From positions 992,001 to 1,056,000 of the forward strand of contig JAHDVF020000524.1 in NCBI GenBank assembly GCA_022606425.2: a stretch of DNA of 64,000 nt, in the 5' to 3' direction. Under the pieces are notes generated by a model. It was given only the letters and a program-made list of their open reading frames with translations. It was not told the DNA's origin and did not search any database. Positions 9,830 through 20,389 of this stretch are shown here, piece after piece. Made by a program: the position numbers and the translations under genes. Source of the DNA: Lepidostoma basale. Lineage: Eukaryota > Arthropoda > Insecta > Trichoptera > Lepidostomatidae. The first letter of the stretch is position 1, and each line of letters starts with the position of its first letter.

Positions 9830-10340
9830 TGCACAGTGCACAATGGTGTTCTTCTACCGGCCCTTATATATGGAAGCGAAGCATGGAACTGGCAAAAGAA
9901 GGATGAAAGTAGAATAATTGCAGTAGAAATGAGATCTCTTAGACGAATGTGTGGATACTCTGTGTATGATAGAGTGTCGAATGAAAATATAAGAAGTGAA
10001 TGCGGTGCGAATGATGGTGTCATGAACAAAATAATGAAAGGATCATTAAGATGGTTTGGACATATGGAAATAATGAATGAAAAACGAATGCTAAAAAAAT
10101 TATATGTTAATGATGTAAATGGAACCAGAAATAGAGGAAGACCGAGGAAAACGTGGCACGATCAAATAAATCAAATATTGAATGTCGGCCATGTGAGGAG
10201 TCAGAGAAATCGACGCGCGTGCATGACACGATGTACGAATGTTGAGGAAGCGAGAGAAATATGTCAGGAAAGAATGGCAGTCCATTCTTTCTGCCTACCC
10301 CTTCAGGGAGACGGCGTGATGGTTAGTTAGTTAGTTAGTT
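9830..10340 (+). mobile_element. Family A RTE LINE, open C-terminal frame
   Basis: The frame 9836-10330 is open for 164 codons, from NGVLLPALIYGSEAWNWQ through MRSLRRMCGYSVYDRVSNEN and GRPRKTWHDQINQILN to near the end. A small indel near 10275 changes the last codons compared with SAYPFGETA. The tail (TTAG)n is at 10321-10339. The RT catalytic region is absent, so the copy is 5'-truncated. Confidence 0.85.
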
Positions 10341-10916
10341 TTCCTATAGATGATTGATTGTTCGATTGTAAAGTTAACTAAATAATACTGCAGAGTCTAG
10401 AGAAGAGGTCAATAAATCACACGCCATCTATCACGATGCAATTGCCACCGGCGATAATCCCTCCAGAGTGCGCTGGAAATATTGGGCCACCCCTCCTTAC
10501 CTTTTTAAAATCCTTAAAGTCATAAATCTTCCCTTTGCCATTGTGGAAAGACTCTTTTCCGAGCCCCTTGCTCTCCGGGGGGAGGTTTCAAATGTATCGA
10601 TTGAAACAATGGTGATTTGGGGGTAGGAATGGATATCGGTGCGACTACCCCCGAGATTTAACAGGTAGATAATTATTGTGTACCTACAAACTCGGTAAGC
10701 TTTAGAAGATTTTGAACTTACACACATCTGTTTATGTTTATGCAAAGTCTAATTCGAAATAAAATATTAGAGTCAACCGTGGGTTGGCTATTATATTATA
10801 TTTTATTTCGAATTGGACATTTGTCATCCGTCTTGGCATAATAAGGCATCCGTCTTGCCCGTAGGTGGGCAAGACGGAAGAATCGCCAATTTTTTCTCAC
10901 GTGTTTTTCTAATATA
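10341..10916. other. No gene recognised; contains a local inverted repeat
   Basis: GC rises at 10440-10660. TCTAATTCGAAATAAAATATTA at 10748 and its near-complement at about 10795-10820 form a hairpin. Confidence 0.35.
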
Positions 10917-11030
10917 TCATACCAGGAAAGCCGCGAAAAAGATGGAGAGATGGCTGAACATCATCATCCCAGAACAACTCACCGTCACAAACAGGTCATA
11001 CGATCTAAATCAAGAGGAAGAAGATGAAGA
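10917..11030 (+). mobile_element. RTE-like LINE 3' end
   Basis: This is the partner of the fragment at 4385. It reads KKMERWLNIIIPEQLTVTNR and then a GAAGAAGATGAAG tail. It is directly followed by a minus-strand family A end. Confidence 0.6.
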
Positions 11031-11033
11031 ACT

Positions 11034-11290
11034 AACTAACCTTCGCGCCGTTTCTTCAGAGGGGTAGGCAGAGAGAATGGACCGCCATTTTTTACTTTAA
11101 ATGTTATGCCACCTATTTGTATTTGTTTAATTTGGCCTTACCATGCCTTTCTTAGTCTTTCATGACTCCTCTTTTTACGCATACTGTTTGTATACAACAT
11201 TTTAACCATTCTTCTTTTATCCGTTCGATCCACATGTCCAAAGTATCTCAGGGATCTTTTTTTAATTTTACTTATGATACAATCATCTGC
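11034..11290 (-). mobile_element. Family A RTE LINE 3' end, decayed
   Basis: The terminal TCTGAAGAAACGGCGCGAAGG is recognisable next to the tail side. Upstream segments correspond to the GRPRKTW and LRWFGHMERM regions with many substitutions. Confidence 0.6.
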
Positions 11291-11832
11291 TTATATTTCT
11301 TTATAATTTCGTAATTTTCCCACACATCATAGGATTAATTAAATTCTTGATGGTTAAATACAACACTTTAACTCCCGAAAATGATTGCATTCCGTTCAAT
11401 TTACATAACAAAGATCAAACGCAATTATGTTTAATCACTTAAAGTACATTTTCGATAAGCATCTAATTTTCACCGCCGTTAGTCTGCAGGAGTAACCATT
11501 CCTTCACTAATCCTGTATTGAACTTATCGGGGGTTGAGAAAACTTGAGAAATAGGGGAAGAAGGGTGTTTTAGATTCCTGTGGGGCGAAGGGTAAGTGTA
11601 GGAGGGGATGTGAAGTGCAGGATTAGGAAACTTTCATCCCTTCAGCGTTTTTTAGGAAAAGCTATTAAACCGTGATCCGGCAATGATATCTTCTTACATA
11701 ATAATGCTATTGGATTCTTAGGAGGGATTTAAAATGTCTTTTGTACAGTTCAACACATAGAGATGTAACAGAAGATGATTTGTATTCTCTACACGTAATA
11801 TTATAATGTTGATGCATTCGTATTGAATAAAA
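11291..11832. other. No gene recognised
   Basis: The stretch contains a GC-moderate part at 11470-11660 with no repeat partner in the window. Confidence 0.35.
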
Positions 11833-12515
11833 AAAATAACAACAAACCATCATGATGTTTCTCCGAAAGGGTAGGCAGAGTGAGAGGGTAACCACAGTAT
11901 TCTATCTGTTGCAACCTCTCTAGTTTCCTCCATATTCATACCTTCGAGACGACCTTCGTGGCCGAGTGGTAAGTGCATTGACTGCCACACCGAAGATTCC
12001 GGGTTCGAATCCCGGCGAGGGTAGTGTGATTGTCACTGTCTTTGGTCTGGTTTAGAATTCACGTGACAATAAAATGGCAATAGATTAGCTACCTATCACA
12101 TGTCACGAGAATCATTATGATAGCTATAATACCCTTTACATCGATTTGGCTCATGCTGTCACGATATAAAGAGCGATTTAACAAAATAATAATAATAATA
12201 ATAATAATACAGCAAATCATACAGGCACGTCGATTATTCCGACTTATAATATGCGCGACCATTAAAATTTTATTAATTTGATAATGTCATGTTTCCTCGG
12301 CCGACCTCAACTTCGCAATCCATTATCATTAACACATACTTTATTAACCATTATTTTTTCATCAATGAATTCCATTTGTCCAAACCAACGCAGTGATCTT
12401 TTCTTAAATTTGTTCATAATACTTTATTTTGTTCTACATTTTACCACATACACGCATAATGGATCTCTCTTCTACATTTATTGTGCTCTTATCGTTTTTC
12501 TGCCAGTTCCATTAT
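11833..12515 (-). mobile_element. Family A RTE LINE interrupted by a SINE
   Basis: The minus-strand tail is (GTT)n-like at 11833-11850. The LINE sequence runs to about 11950, stops at the SINE, and resumes at about 12210 with GCACGTCGATTATTCCGAC-type sequence. It continues through the regions encoding MERM and the RSLRRMCG zone up to YGSEAW-like remnants near 12500. Confidence 0.7.
11951..12209 (+). mobile_element. tRNA-derived SINE (family S), copy 2, nested in a LINE
   Basis: The A box is at 11959-11969 and the B box GGTTCGAATCC at 12002-12012. The body is the same as copy 1 and the tail is (AAT)n at 12184-12209. It splits the family A LINE, so it is younger than that LINE. The B box is a perfect consensus. 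Confidence 0.85.
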
Positions 12516-12689
12516 AGTTTTTATACACTAGCTGTAAAAATTATGAGTATCAGTTTTGAGTATAAAACTTACCATAACATAACATAAGTTTGTGAAAATT
12601 GAAAAAAAAAGTGAAAATACAATGTGTTTCTAAATTTATTCAATAGTGAATCTATAACACAATGCGATGACAAATATGGATTTTTTTAA

Positions 12690-12840
12690 TAATAATTAAA
12701 TAAAACGATGTTTTTAACTACTTCCGATTTTGTCTTTCACCAGTCTGTCGATGCCAGCGAGCCTGGCAAAACCGATCGTTGTCGAAATAAAGACAAAAGT
12801 GGAAGTCGTTAAACATTATTTAATTTAATTATTATTTAAA
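12690..12840 (+). repeat. Foldback repeat fam-c, plus-strand module
   Basis: The module CTGTCGATGCCAGCGAGCCT is followed by GGCAAAAC at 12740-12770, with GAAA changed to AAAA. The AATTAAATAAAACGATGTTT flank is shared with the copy at 9520. Confidence 0.6.
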
Positions 12841-13008
12841 ATGAACTTCCATCAAGAGTTTTCAGTAAAATCATTTGATTATCTTAAAAATATAATATTT
12901 ACATATTTTCTATTACTTTCTACGTTGTCTCTGATCTGAAAATGCACGTGCCCAGTAGGTTCCGGTCTATATACTCCATGGCAACCAATGTTAAGTCTCT
13001 TTTTATTG

Positions 13009-13057
13009 TTTTTACACTGAAGAAGGACGTCTGCACCCCAAAACATATTTGTGAAAA
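13009..13057 (+). ncRNA. Hammerhead-ribozyme-like module (fam-d)
   Basis: Helix I pairs TTTTTACA (13009-13016) with TGTGAAAA (13050-13057), eight pairs with one G-U. CTGAAGA is intact at 13017-13023, followed by the extra A. Helix II is a GG..CC stem with a large, imperfect interior. The second box is AAAA. ACATAT is followed by the H17 base T. Confidence 0.5.
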
Positions 13058-13424
13058 GTGCAAAAAAGTAAATGTTTTTCAAAGAAAAAGTTCGCAGTTT
13101 TATTAATACGAAACAGAATATTTCTGATTATTTTATTAAATTTAAGATACGGAAAGATTTGATATGGCGTTTTCTTCAGAAATGTGTGCCTCAAAGTTCT
13201 GTTTCTCAAGTAAGTTACTTTCGTCCACGAGTCTATTTTATTCCAAACAGCATCCCAACTTTCTTAAAGGAACGCCCTTCATAGAGCCGACTGTCGCGAG
13301 AAGTTTCTCTCAGATTCTTGAAATTTTAATTCTCATTAAATTTTGAATCTTCAGTTCTTAACTTCTTCGGTTGTTTTTGATAAAAAAAATTATGTAATAT
13401 TTAACGTTAATCTAAATTAGTTTT
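13058..13424. other. No gene recognised
   Basis: AT-rich. Short open stretches at 13072-13284 and 13164-13346 overlap in different frames without domain features and are not called. Confidence 0.35.
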
Positions 13425-13670
13425 AAATAATTTATAATAATTAAATGAAACGACATCGTTTTAGAACTATGGTACTTCCACTTTTGTCATTATTTCTATA
13501 TCGACTGATTTCACCAGGCTCGATGGCATCGACAGATTGGGATATCGACACGTCAATATCACCGGTATGTTAATGATAGCAAGCCTAATGAAACCAGTTT
13601 CTATCGTAATAAAGACAAAAGTGGAAAACAGTTCTTAAAAACATCGGTTTTTTTATTAATAATTTAAAAA
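13425..13670. repeat. Palindromic foldback repeat fam-c
   Basis: Two head-to-head, decayed modules are present, near 13500-13535 on the minus strand and 13570-13610 on the plus strand. The arms share CTTCCACTTTTGTC and its complement. Confidence 0.6.
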
Positions 13671-14017
13671 ATTCCAACAGTAGATTTCGGTTAAATCATT
13701 AGATTATATTAAAGGATTCAATAATTACTTAATATTAAAATGTTTATGGGTAAAAAATATTTGTAAATAATAATTTCAATATATTATTTATAGATTTATT
13801 TAACAAAAAAAAATACTGTTTAATATCAACGAAAATGACAGTTTAATAAGGGTTTTATTATGTTTTATTGGAGTGACTATTTCGTCTTGTTAAAGCGTTT
13901 TTGAGACGCATAAGAAAATTCACTTTTCATAATCAAATTTTTTTGCTTCTTAAACAATGATGCAACTTCCACAATAAATAATTAATACCATTGAAAATGT
14001 CGGTTTGCTAGTTTTTT
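13671..14017. other. AT-rich spacer with a decayed fam-e arm near 13835-13925
   Basis: ATGACAGTTTAATAAGGGTT and TTTTATTGGAGTGACTATTTCG resemble a strongly mutated fam-e arm. Nothing else was recognised. Confidence 0.35.
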
Positions 14018-14145
14018 TATTATATTTTATGGGAATGACATGTTTCACTTTGCTAAGGCATTATCAAGTGTCATTTGATAATACCTTAGTAAGGCGAAAC
14101 ATGCCATTCCAATGAAACATAATAAAACTTTTATAGATCAGAAGT
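14018..14145. repeat. Palindromic foldback repeat fam-e
   Basis: A near-perfect inverted pair contains ATGGGAATGACATGTTTC and its complement. Each arm holds the module end, such as ACCTTAGTAAGGCGAAACAT near 14085. The core box is TGATAAT rather than CTGANGA. Confidence 0.7.
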
Positions 14146-14611
14146 TTTCATTCGTATTAAAAAAATCTGAAATATGTGCATTTTAAATAAATAGAAAACC
14201 CGTGGTATTATTTTCACCACGAAAAATCTGTATACAACAAAAATATTTTTGATATGGGGCTTTGCAATTCGACTGCGGAAAGAAACAAAGAGCAAGTTTT
14301 CTTTACGCGTAACCTGCACATCCGGTTTATGGGAAATGTATGCTAATCTGATGCATATGTCAACTGTTGGGGGATGTTCCTCCCCGCAAGTCTCAGTGGC
14401 GGTCTGAAATAAAACGACATTCTCGATAAAATGTACAGCATTTTAGAACTTGATTACGTTTTTGTTGCCAACAAATAGAATTACACATATGTCGATACTT
14501 TACATATACGATTTCACATGTACATATTTGTGATATATTTTGTTCATTGAAAGTAAACGAATCAATCAAAACGTGATATATATTTTTTGTAATGGTATTA
14601 AGTTCTGTTTT

Positions 14612-14690
14612 CTAGAAGTTTTATTATATTTGATGGGGGTGACATGTTACCCTTCATAAGACATTATCAAATGCATTTGATAAAATACAA
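14612..14690. repeat. Fam-e repeat, one arm
   Basis: The arm is GTTTTCTAGAAGTTTTATTA followed by GGGGTGACATGTTACCC, truncated at the centre. Confidence 0.5.
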
Positions 14691-14879
14691 ATAAAGCGTA
14701 TAATTCAAATAAGTTCTCAAATAATTAAGCTTATAGAAAATTAATTTTTTCATAATTATTTATTAATTTAGTGCGTAACTGCGGCGCCTGGGAAAAAAAT
14801 GGATCGTGGATAACTTTTATAGAAATTAACTGATTTGGATACGAAAAACACACTTTTAAAGCTTTGACTCTGTACGAAG

Positions 14880-14945
14880 GGCTGACTTGAATTAATGAGC
14901 GAAACCGGTTGGTTATTGAAAAGAATGATTTTGTGTTAATACAAA
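14880..14945 (+). repeat. Fam-h remnant with GAAACCGGTTGGT
   Basis: GAGCGAAACCGGTTGGTTAT at about 14899-14918 is the 3' half of the fam-h module. The 5' half reads GCTGACTTGAATTAATGAGC, a mutated core. Confidence 0.45.
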
Positions 14946-15104
14946 TTTACAAGTAAGGAAATTTAAAATAAAAACTAAACAAAGAGAGGCAGATATAAAA
15001 AACGTGTTTAAAATTCGATACAATACAAAGTTAACTACATTTAAATATAAAAGTATTAGTTCTTACTTATAAAAAATAATTATTAGTACTTACAAAAATT
15101 TTAA

Positions 15105-15117
15105 ATGTATTTTTCCT
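15105..15117. repeat. Target duplication, left copy, of family A LINE
   Basis: ATGTATTTTTCCT is repeated exactly at 15781-15793. Confidence 0.85.
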
Positions 15118-15780
15118 AACTAACTAACTAACTAACCATCACGCCGTCTCCCCGAAGGGGTAGGCAGAAAGAATGGACTGCCACACCTTTCTTTCCTGAC
15201 ATATTTCTCTCGCTTCCTCAACATTCATACATCGTGTCATGCACGCGCGTCGATTTCTCTGACTCCTCCCATGGCCGACATTCAATATTTGATTTATTTG
15301 ATCGTGCCACGTTTTCCTCGGTCTTCCTCTATTTCTGGTACCATTTACATCATTAACATATAATTTTTTTACCATTCTTTCTTCATTCATTCTTTCCATA
15401 TGTGCAAACCATCTTAATGATCCTTTCATTATTTTGTTCATGACACCATCATTCGCACCGCATTCACTTCTTATATTTTCATTCGACACTCTATCATACA
15501 CAGAGTATCCACACATTCGTCTAAGAGATCTCATTTCTACTGCATTTATTCTACTTTCATCCTTCCTTTGCCAGTTCCATGCTTCGCTTCCATACATAAG
15601 GGTCGGTAGAAGAACACCATTGTGCACTGCCATCTTAGCTTTTTTGGGTAGGCTTTTGTTTGCGATGACAACTTTAAGTGCACCATTTATTCTGTTGCCT
15701 GCCCCAACCCTTCTTTCTATATCCCTCTCCACTCTCCCATCTCTTGTAAACATACTACCTAAATACACAAACTCAACTGT
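15118..15780 (-). mobile_element. Family A RTE LINE, best open C-terminal frame
   Basis: On the minus strand 209 codons are open (15768-15139). The order is YLGSMFTRDGRVERDIERR, then NGALKVV, MAVHNGVLLPTLMYGSEAWN, INAVEMRSLRRMCGYSVYD, LRWFAHMERM, GRPRKTWHDQINQ and QSILSAYPFGETA. The YLGS and DIERRV segments are the end of the RT and thumb region. The rest is the RTE-type C-terminal domain. The stop lies only about five bases before the (TTAG)n tail, so the 3' UTR is almost absent, as is usual for RTE. Flanking 13-bp duplications and an undamaged frame mean a recent insertion. The endonuclease and the RT catalytic core (YADD region) are missing by 5' truncation. Confidence 0.9.
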
Positions 15781-15793
15781 ATGTATTTTTCCT
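15781..15793. repeat. Target duplication, right copy, of family A LINE
   Basis: This is the second ATGTATTTTTCCT, continuous with the resumed fam-g sequence. Confidence 0.85.
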
Positions 15794-16063
15794 TTTTATT
15801 GTATATAATTTTAAATGTGTTTTTTATATTATTCTTTCATTATTTAGTTTTAATTATATATTTACACCTAAAAATGGAGGTATCCTCGGAAATTCGTCAT
15901 GTTAATTTTAATATTTTGTGGATTATAAACAAAATAATTTTTAATATCCTAAGTGTATTGCTATGGAATTCCACAGTGTTAATGCCTTAGCTTTCAATAA
16001 ATTTACAAGCGTATAAAATTATATTTAATAATGCCACACCAAAAATTAAGTGCTCCATACGAA

Positions 16064-16318
16064 GCACTTCTTCAATTCTTCTTCTTCCTCAGCCTATTCC
16101 CGTCCACTCCTGGACAAAGGCCTCCTCCATTCGTTTTCATGTCACTCTGTCTTGTGCAGACTGCATCCAAGTTATTCCGACGTGTCTGTTTAGATAATCT
16201 TTTCACCGTAGTTGCGGTCGACCTGCACTTCTCTTTGCCATCCATGGTCTCCAAGTCTTCTTGTCCACTTTTCATCTGAGCTTCTGGCTACGTGACCTAC
16301 CCATTGCCATTTTAAAGT
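16064..16318 (-). mobile_element. RTE-like LINE 3' end (KWQWAGHVAR type)
   Basis: The minus strand encodes a diverged WAGHVARS...KWTRRL..WRPWMAKRSAGRPQ-like C-terminus, then a GAAGAAG tail at 16064-16087. A closer-to-intact copy is at 26115. Confidence 0.65.
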
Positions 16319-16349
16319 CGCAGTTTAGAGTTATATTATGTGATGTTAA

Positions 16350-16516
16350 TTAATACGAATGAAAACGTCAGTTTTCTAGAAGTTTTATTATACGAGTATT
16401 TTATGAGAATGACATGTTTCGCATGATAATGCCTTAGAAGGGCGAAACATGTCATTCCCATAAAATAAAATAAAACTTCTAGAATACTGGCGTTTTCATT
16501 CGTATTAATTATTTAA
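16350..16516. repeat. Palindromic foldback repeat fam-e, best copy
   Basis: The arms of about 75 bases are nearly complementary, from TAATACGAATGAAAACG to its complement at the far end. The module ends GCCTTAGAAGGGCGAAACAT at about 16430-16450. The left arm has an extra ACGAGT after TTATTAT compared with the other copies and with its own right arm. Confidence 0.75.
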
Positions 16517-16978
16517 TACGGAGTTTTACATCATTGTTCAAGAAACAATAAATTATGTGATGTTTTATCAGCCATATCTGAAACATGTCAAAGTAATATA
16601 TACAGTGTAGGTATATGTTCGTAATTCAAATGACTTTCTAACAGAATTTCACGCGCCTTCACTGATATCTCCATCCCCAGCCCTAGGATATACCGCAGTT
16701 CAGTGGCAATGGGGATTTCTCTAAAACCGCGCTATAGTCGCATGCAATTAAATGGCTTTAAGATACACAGAATTGTTTTAGCCTGAATGCACCGGGACGG
16801 AGCGCGGCACAGCTTCCGTGCGGTTTCAAACTACGTGCGATTGTGAAATAATTAGGTACTATTAGATGCGTTTCAAACAAACAAAATTATCTGCTCGAAA
16901 TATGTTTCATTGTTTTAAATAACTATTAGTTTCACTTACACTGAAAGGAACATGCTTTGGTGTCACATTATTTAATAT
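16517..16978. other. No gene recognised
   Basis: GC is higher at about 16630-16830. ATGTTCAAGAAACAATAAAT-like sequence at 16535-16556 is a flank shared with other fam-e copies (62780, 61500). Confidence 0.35.
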
Positions 16979-17890
16979 AATAACTAACTAACTAACTATC
17001 ACGCCGTCTCCCCGAAGGGGTAGGCGGAATGAATGGACTGTCACACTTTTTTCCTGATATATTTCTCTCGCTTCCTCAACATTCATACATCGTGTAATGC
17101 ACGGGCGTCGATTTCTCTGACTCCTCACATGTCTGACATCAACATTTGATTTATTTGATCGTGCCACGTTTTCCTCGGTCTTCCTCTATTTCTGGTTCCA
17201 CTTACATAACTAACTAACTAACCATCACGCCGTCTCCCCGAAAGGGTAGGCAGAAAGAATGGACTGTCACACTTTTACTGATGCGGCACTCCATCCTTCT
17301 CTTTTCGCCCCGCGGGAGACGCGGTGTGATGGGTTGCGAACCTCATCGCCACCAATAGGCATCTCCCGCGCACACTTCGATATTCCAACATCCACAAAAT
17401 AAATCTAAAACAAATAATATAAAATACAATGATATAAAATAAAATAACAAAATAAAAATAATTTAATACAAAATGTTATTTTTAGATGGTGCACATTTGT
17501 CTATTTAATTTATGTTCCACGAATCCACCGTTTTTTAAATTTAGCACATAATGTAATAACACATAATGTTTTTCCGATGTTGCACATGTTGACATGGACG
17601 ATCCGGACTTTTGTGTTTATTTAATTTATGTTACACGTATCCACCGTTTTTTAAATTAGCTGTTATATGATTTAATTAATGTTCCACGTATCCACTTTTT
17701 TTATTTGGCAGTAATTAGGCACTTAAAACCAACCAACACCAGCAAGAACTTTAAAAGAATATTGAAGAAATTATTCAAATTATCATTGGAACAAATGAAA
17801 AATTTATTTTTACACCTGTCAAAATTCTTTATATAAACGAAAAAACTTACTTCGTTACATCGTTAACATATAATTGTTTACCATTTTAAT
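16979..17890 (-). mobile_element. Family A RTE LINE, interrupted by a family B element
   Basis: The minus-strand LINE occupies 16979-17206 (tail to the GTRNRGRPRK region). It resumes at about 17850-17890 with the NDVNG/KKLYV region (CATCGTTAACATATAATTGT). Family B lies exactly between. TTACAT occurs at both borders and may be the target duplication. Confidence 0.75.
17207..17849 (-). mobile_element. Family B element, longest copy, nested in a family A LINE
   Basis: The tail (TTAG)n is at 17207-17222. Then comes the terminal segment shared with A, the GC-rich core (CGGGAGACGCGGTGTGATGG) and an AT-rich body. The 25-base motif around ACGTGGAACAT recurs three times (about 17515, 17628 and 17675). 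The 5' part beyond 17705 has no second copy in the window, so the true 5' end is uncertain. Because it interrupts an A copy it was mobile after that A insertion. Confidence 0.7.
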
Positions 17891-17910
17891 ATAATATGTT
17901 TGTTAAAATC

Positions 17911-17921
17911 ACTTCCGAATA
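17911..17921. repeat. Target duplication, left, of family D LINE
   Basis: ACTTCCGAATA is repeated exactly at 18950-18960. Confidence 0.85.
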
Positions 17922-18949
17922 TTTAATATGATTGGGAACGGGAAGAAATACAAGCCCAAGTAAACAAGGCAGCTGCAATCTCTGGCGCTCAAATCCACAG
18001 TTTGGAAAAACAAAGGCATGGCCATTAAGAGTAAGATGAGAATCTATAAAGCATGCGTAAGACCAATAATGACATATGGCGTCGAAGCAAGGGCAGACAC
18101 AGTTAGGACCAAACAAGTTATGAGGATTTCCAAAATGATGACACTGAGGACGATAGCAGGCAAGACGTTGAGATATCGCGTGAGGAACACCAGAATAAAA
18201 TATTTGTGAGTTTGAGGATATTATAAGATGGAGCAGACAGCGAAAAAAGGACTGCTACGGTCATATCTTGGTAGCTATCCGTGGCTTTATCCCACTGCAT
18301 TCCTCTTGGGCATGCTGGGGACCAATAGTTTACAGATAAGAAGGGATGGGTGCACACTTACCCATTTCTTCAGACTTATCAGGGGATTCTTTGAGAACTC
18401 CGTCATCTTGGAGGCTATCCATCTTTATGTTCCGGATGGCTATCTTCGACAGCGTCAGCACAGACTGTTTTATCTCCCAGCATGCAGAACCAACCTGCCT
18501 CTGGTGATGCCGGTGGGGAGAGCAATCAGACTGCTGAACATGATCGCTTCGGAGATCGATGTCTTTCATATTCGTGAAAGTACATTCAGAAGACAAATAC
18601 TCTTGACTTTGGAGAGTATTTTGTATTCCTAATGTCGAACCATCTCTCATGCGTTCCTGGTATTATATATTCCTTATGTTTTACCTGTTCTCAATAGATG
18701 CCTTAAACTATAAAAAATGTTTGTAATGTCTTTTGAGAAAATAAACTGATTTGATTTGATTTGATTTAATTTGATGTTCAAAGAATAAAAACCACTATAT
18801 TGCATTGCATAATCAGCCTCATGGAACTCGTACCCGTGGAAGACCTCCTAAAAGATGGAAGGATAGCTGGGAATCTACCTCACAGGAGGAGCAACACTCT
18901 GGAGATCAGACCACATAGGTCTTGAACAAGGAAGAAGAAGAAGAAGAAG
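17922..18949 (+). mobile_element. Family D LINE C-terminus, with nested family J
   Basis: Before the insertion the frame reads MAIKSKMRIYKACVRPIMTY and then MTLRTIAGKTLRYRVRN. After it come IALHNQPHGTR-like and RPPKRWKDSWESTS-like segments, ending in a GAAGAAGAAGAAG tail. An 11-bp target duplication flanks the whole. Family J occupies about 18264-18775. D therefore inserted first, then J. Confidence 0.85.
18264..18775 (+). mobile_element. Family J LINE C-terminus, nested
   Basis: The frame 18228-18632 carries GSYPWLYPTAFLLGMLGTNS, HFFRLIRGFFENSVILEA, YVPDGYLRQRQHRLFYLPAC, RTNLPLVMPVGRAIRLLN and ASEIDVFHIRESTFRRQIL to a stop. This is followed by about 100 bases of 3' UTR and a (TTTGA)n tail. 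The F.LP..RTN...PV.R...LLN pattern is the C-terminal signature of Jockey/CR1-like LINEs. The frame is intact from the 5' truncation to the stop. Confidence 0.8.
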
Positions 18950-18960
18950 ACTTCCGAATA
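18950..18960. repeat. Target duplication, right, of family D LINE
   Basis: This is the second ACTTCCGAATA, directly after the GAAGAAG tail. Confidence 0.85.
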
Positions 18961-19080
18961 GCATTGATATTCACAACTGTCTTCATTGACATGTTTCGGA
19001 TTTTAGCCGCCTTTCTTCAGTGTACATATTTTAAGAACGGTATGATATCGTTACTGTATATGTACTAAATGATAGGAATA

Positions 19081-19499
19081 GAGTTAGGTCTATTTATTTG
19101 GTACGTTACTTTAATTGAATAATAAATAAAAAGCAGATAAACTCTCCAATAAACTTTTTGAATTTCGCTAACCACACTTTTCTTTAAATCAATTAGCTGT
19201 ATTTACAGCTCAGAAAAATAGTCTCAGTTTACATTAATATTACGTACAATTTAGTAGTAAGGAACTTATGTACGTGGGTTCATAAGATATATTCAAATAT
19301 GTGCTGCAAATGAAGTCTTCCGCAGCTTGAAATCATTTTCTTAGACTGCAAATGTAACATGTCGCATAATAAGTGTTAAATCCTTGAATTAATTAGTTAA
19401 AAATTAAGAATTAAGTTTTGTTAAAATTGCCACTCGTTTGTTAATAATATTTTTTTAAATTAAATCAAATTTTTTTACTGAAATCTCTTGATGGAAGTT
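19081..19499. repeat. AT-rich spacer with a dispersed repeat at 19235-19350
   Basis: The inverted partner of the repeat at 2870-2990 lies here. The rest is unremarkable. Confidence 0.45.
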
Positions 19500-19890
19500 C
19501 ATTTCAAATAATAATTAAATATATTTTTAACTACTTCCACATTTGTCTTTATTTCGACAGCAACCGGTTTCGCCAGGCCCGCTGGCATTGACAGACTGGT
19601 GACACTATTACAAACCGAGTCCTTTATATACATACAGATCAGTTTTGTTTTTTTACCACCCTTGTTTACCACCCCTGATCAGTTTGTTTTTTTACCACCC
19701 TTGTTTACTACCCCTGATCTGTGTGTAAATAAAGGACTCGGTTTGTAATAGTGTCACCAGTCTGTCGATGCTAGCGAGCCTGGCGAAATCGGTCGCTGTC
19801 AAAATAACGACAAAAGTGGAAGTAGTTAAAAAAAGAATAAAACAAAAACAACAAAAAAACATCGTTTTATTAAATTATTATCATTTTTAA
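19500..19890. repeat. Palindromic foldback repeat fam-c, largest copy
   Basis: Head-to-head modules lie at about 19555-19600 (minus) and 19758-19800 (plus). The centre has a direct duplication of about 36 bases (the ACCACCCTTGTTTACCACCC type, 19650-19725). Confidence 0.7.
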
Positions 19891-20389
19891 TTCTATTAAT
19901 TGATACCACTGAATATCAGTTATGTTAAAAGTAAATTATGCATTAAAGTATGTCAAACGAACCCATATCATTAAATATCCTCTTTGTTTATCTAATTGGT
20001 ACCTAACCACGCACAAAACGTTACTTACTGATGTCCTTTGATGCAAAAAACAGTAATCCTTATAAATCAATTAAATTCTATCCCTCTCCTTTGTGTCCCG
20101 AATTTTCCTGTGAATTAAACGGCGCCATGAATAATAACTCAATCTGTGAATATTTAAATAAAGAAACTCCCTGAAACATTTCCCTGGCGTCCACCCTCGT
20201 GAGGAATAGGGGTGTTGTATCCAGAGGTGTAACGAGAGATTCATATCTACCTCAAGTGGCGTCACTTTTATTTATTTATTTTACTTATCTACAATTAAGA
20301 TTCCTTAAAATAATTTCAATAATTAACCAAAACATAAATATTGAACCGCCATACTATTTCGGCATTTTTATTCCAATTTATTGAAAGTT
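19891..20389. other. No gene recognised
   Basis: GC is slightly raised at 20080-20265. A 64-codon minus-strand stretch is open there but has no recognisable feature. Confidence 0.35.

Larger units (their letters stand above)
14925..15992. repeat. Fam-g element, split by a family A LINE
   Basis: The left part (14925-15117) shares AAAACTAAACAAAGAG and following bases with the copies at 47075 and 25790. The right part (15794-15992) carries AAATGGAGGTATCCTCGGAA and the terminal ATGGAATTCCACAGTGTTAA. The LINE at 15118-15780 sits between them, flanked by a duplication of the target. Confidence 0.65.
17880..19080. repeat. Fam-f foldback repeat, split by a nested LINE pair
   Basis: The older repeat is continuous if 17922-18960 is removed. 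Its module on the minus strand at about 18988-19030 reads CTGAAGA, A, AGG..., ATCC, GAAAC, ATGTC. Both core boxes are intact, but helix I complementarity was not found. Confidence 0.55.

Noticed and set aside
11951..12030. A tRNA gene
   Set aside because: The A and B boxes are good, but the acceptor stem is imperfect, a SINE body and (AAT)n tail follow, and six copies share the same body.
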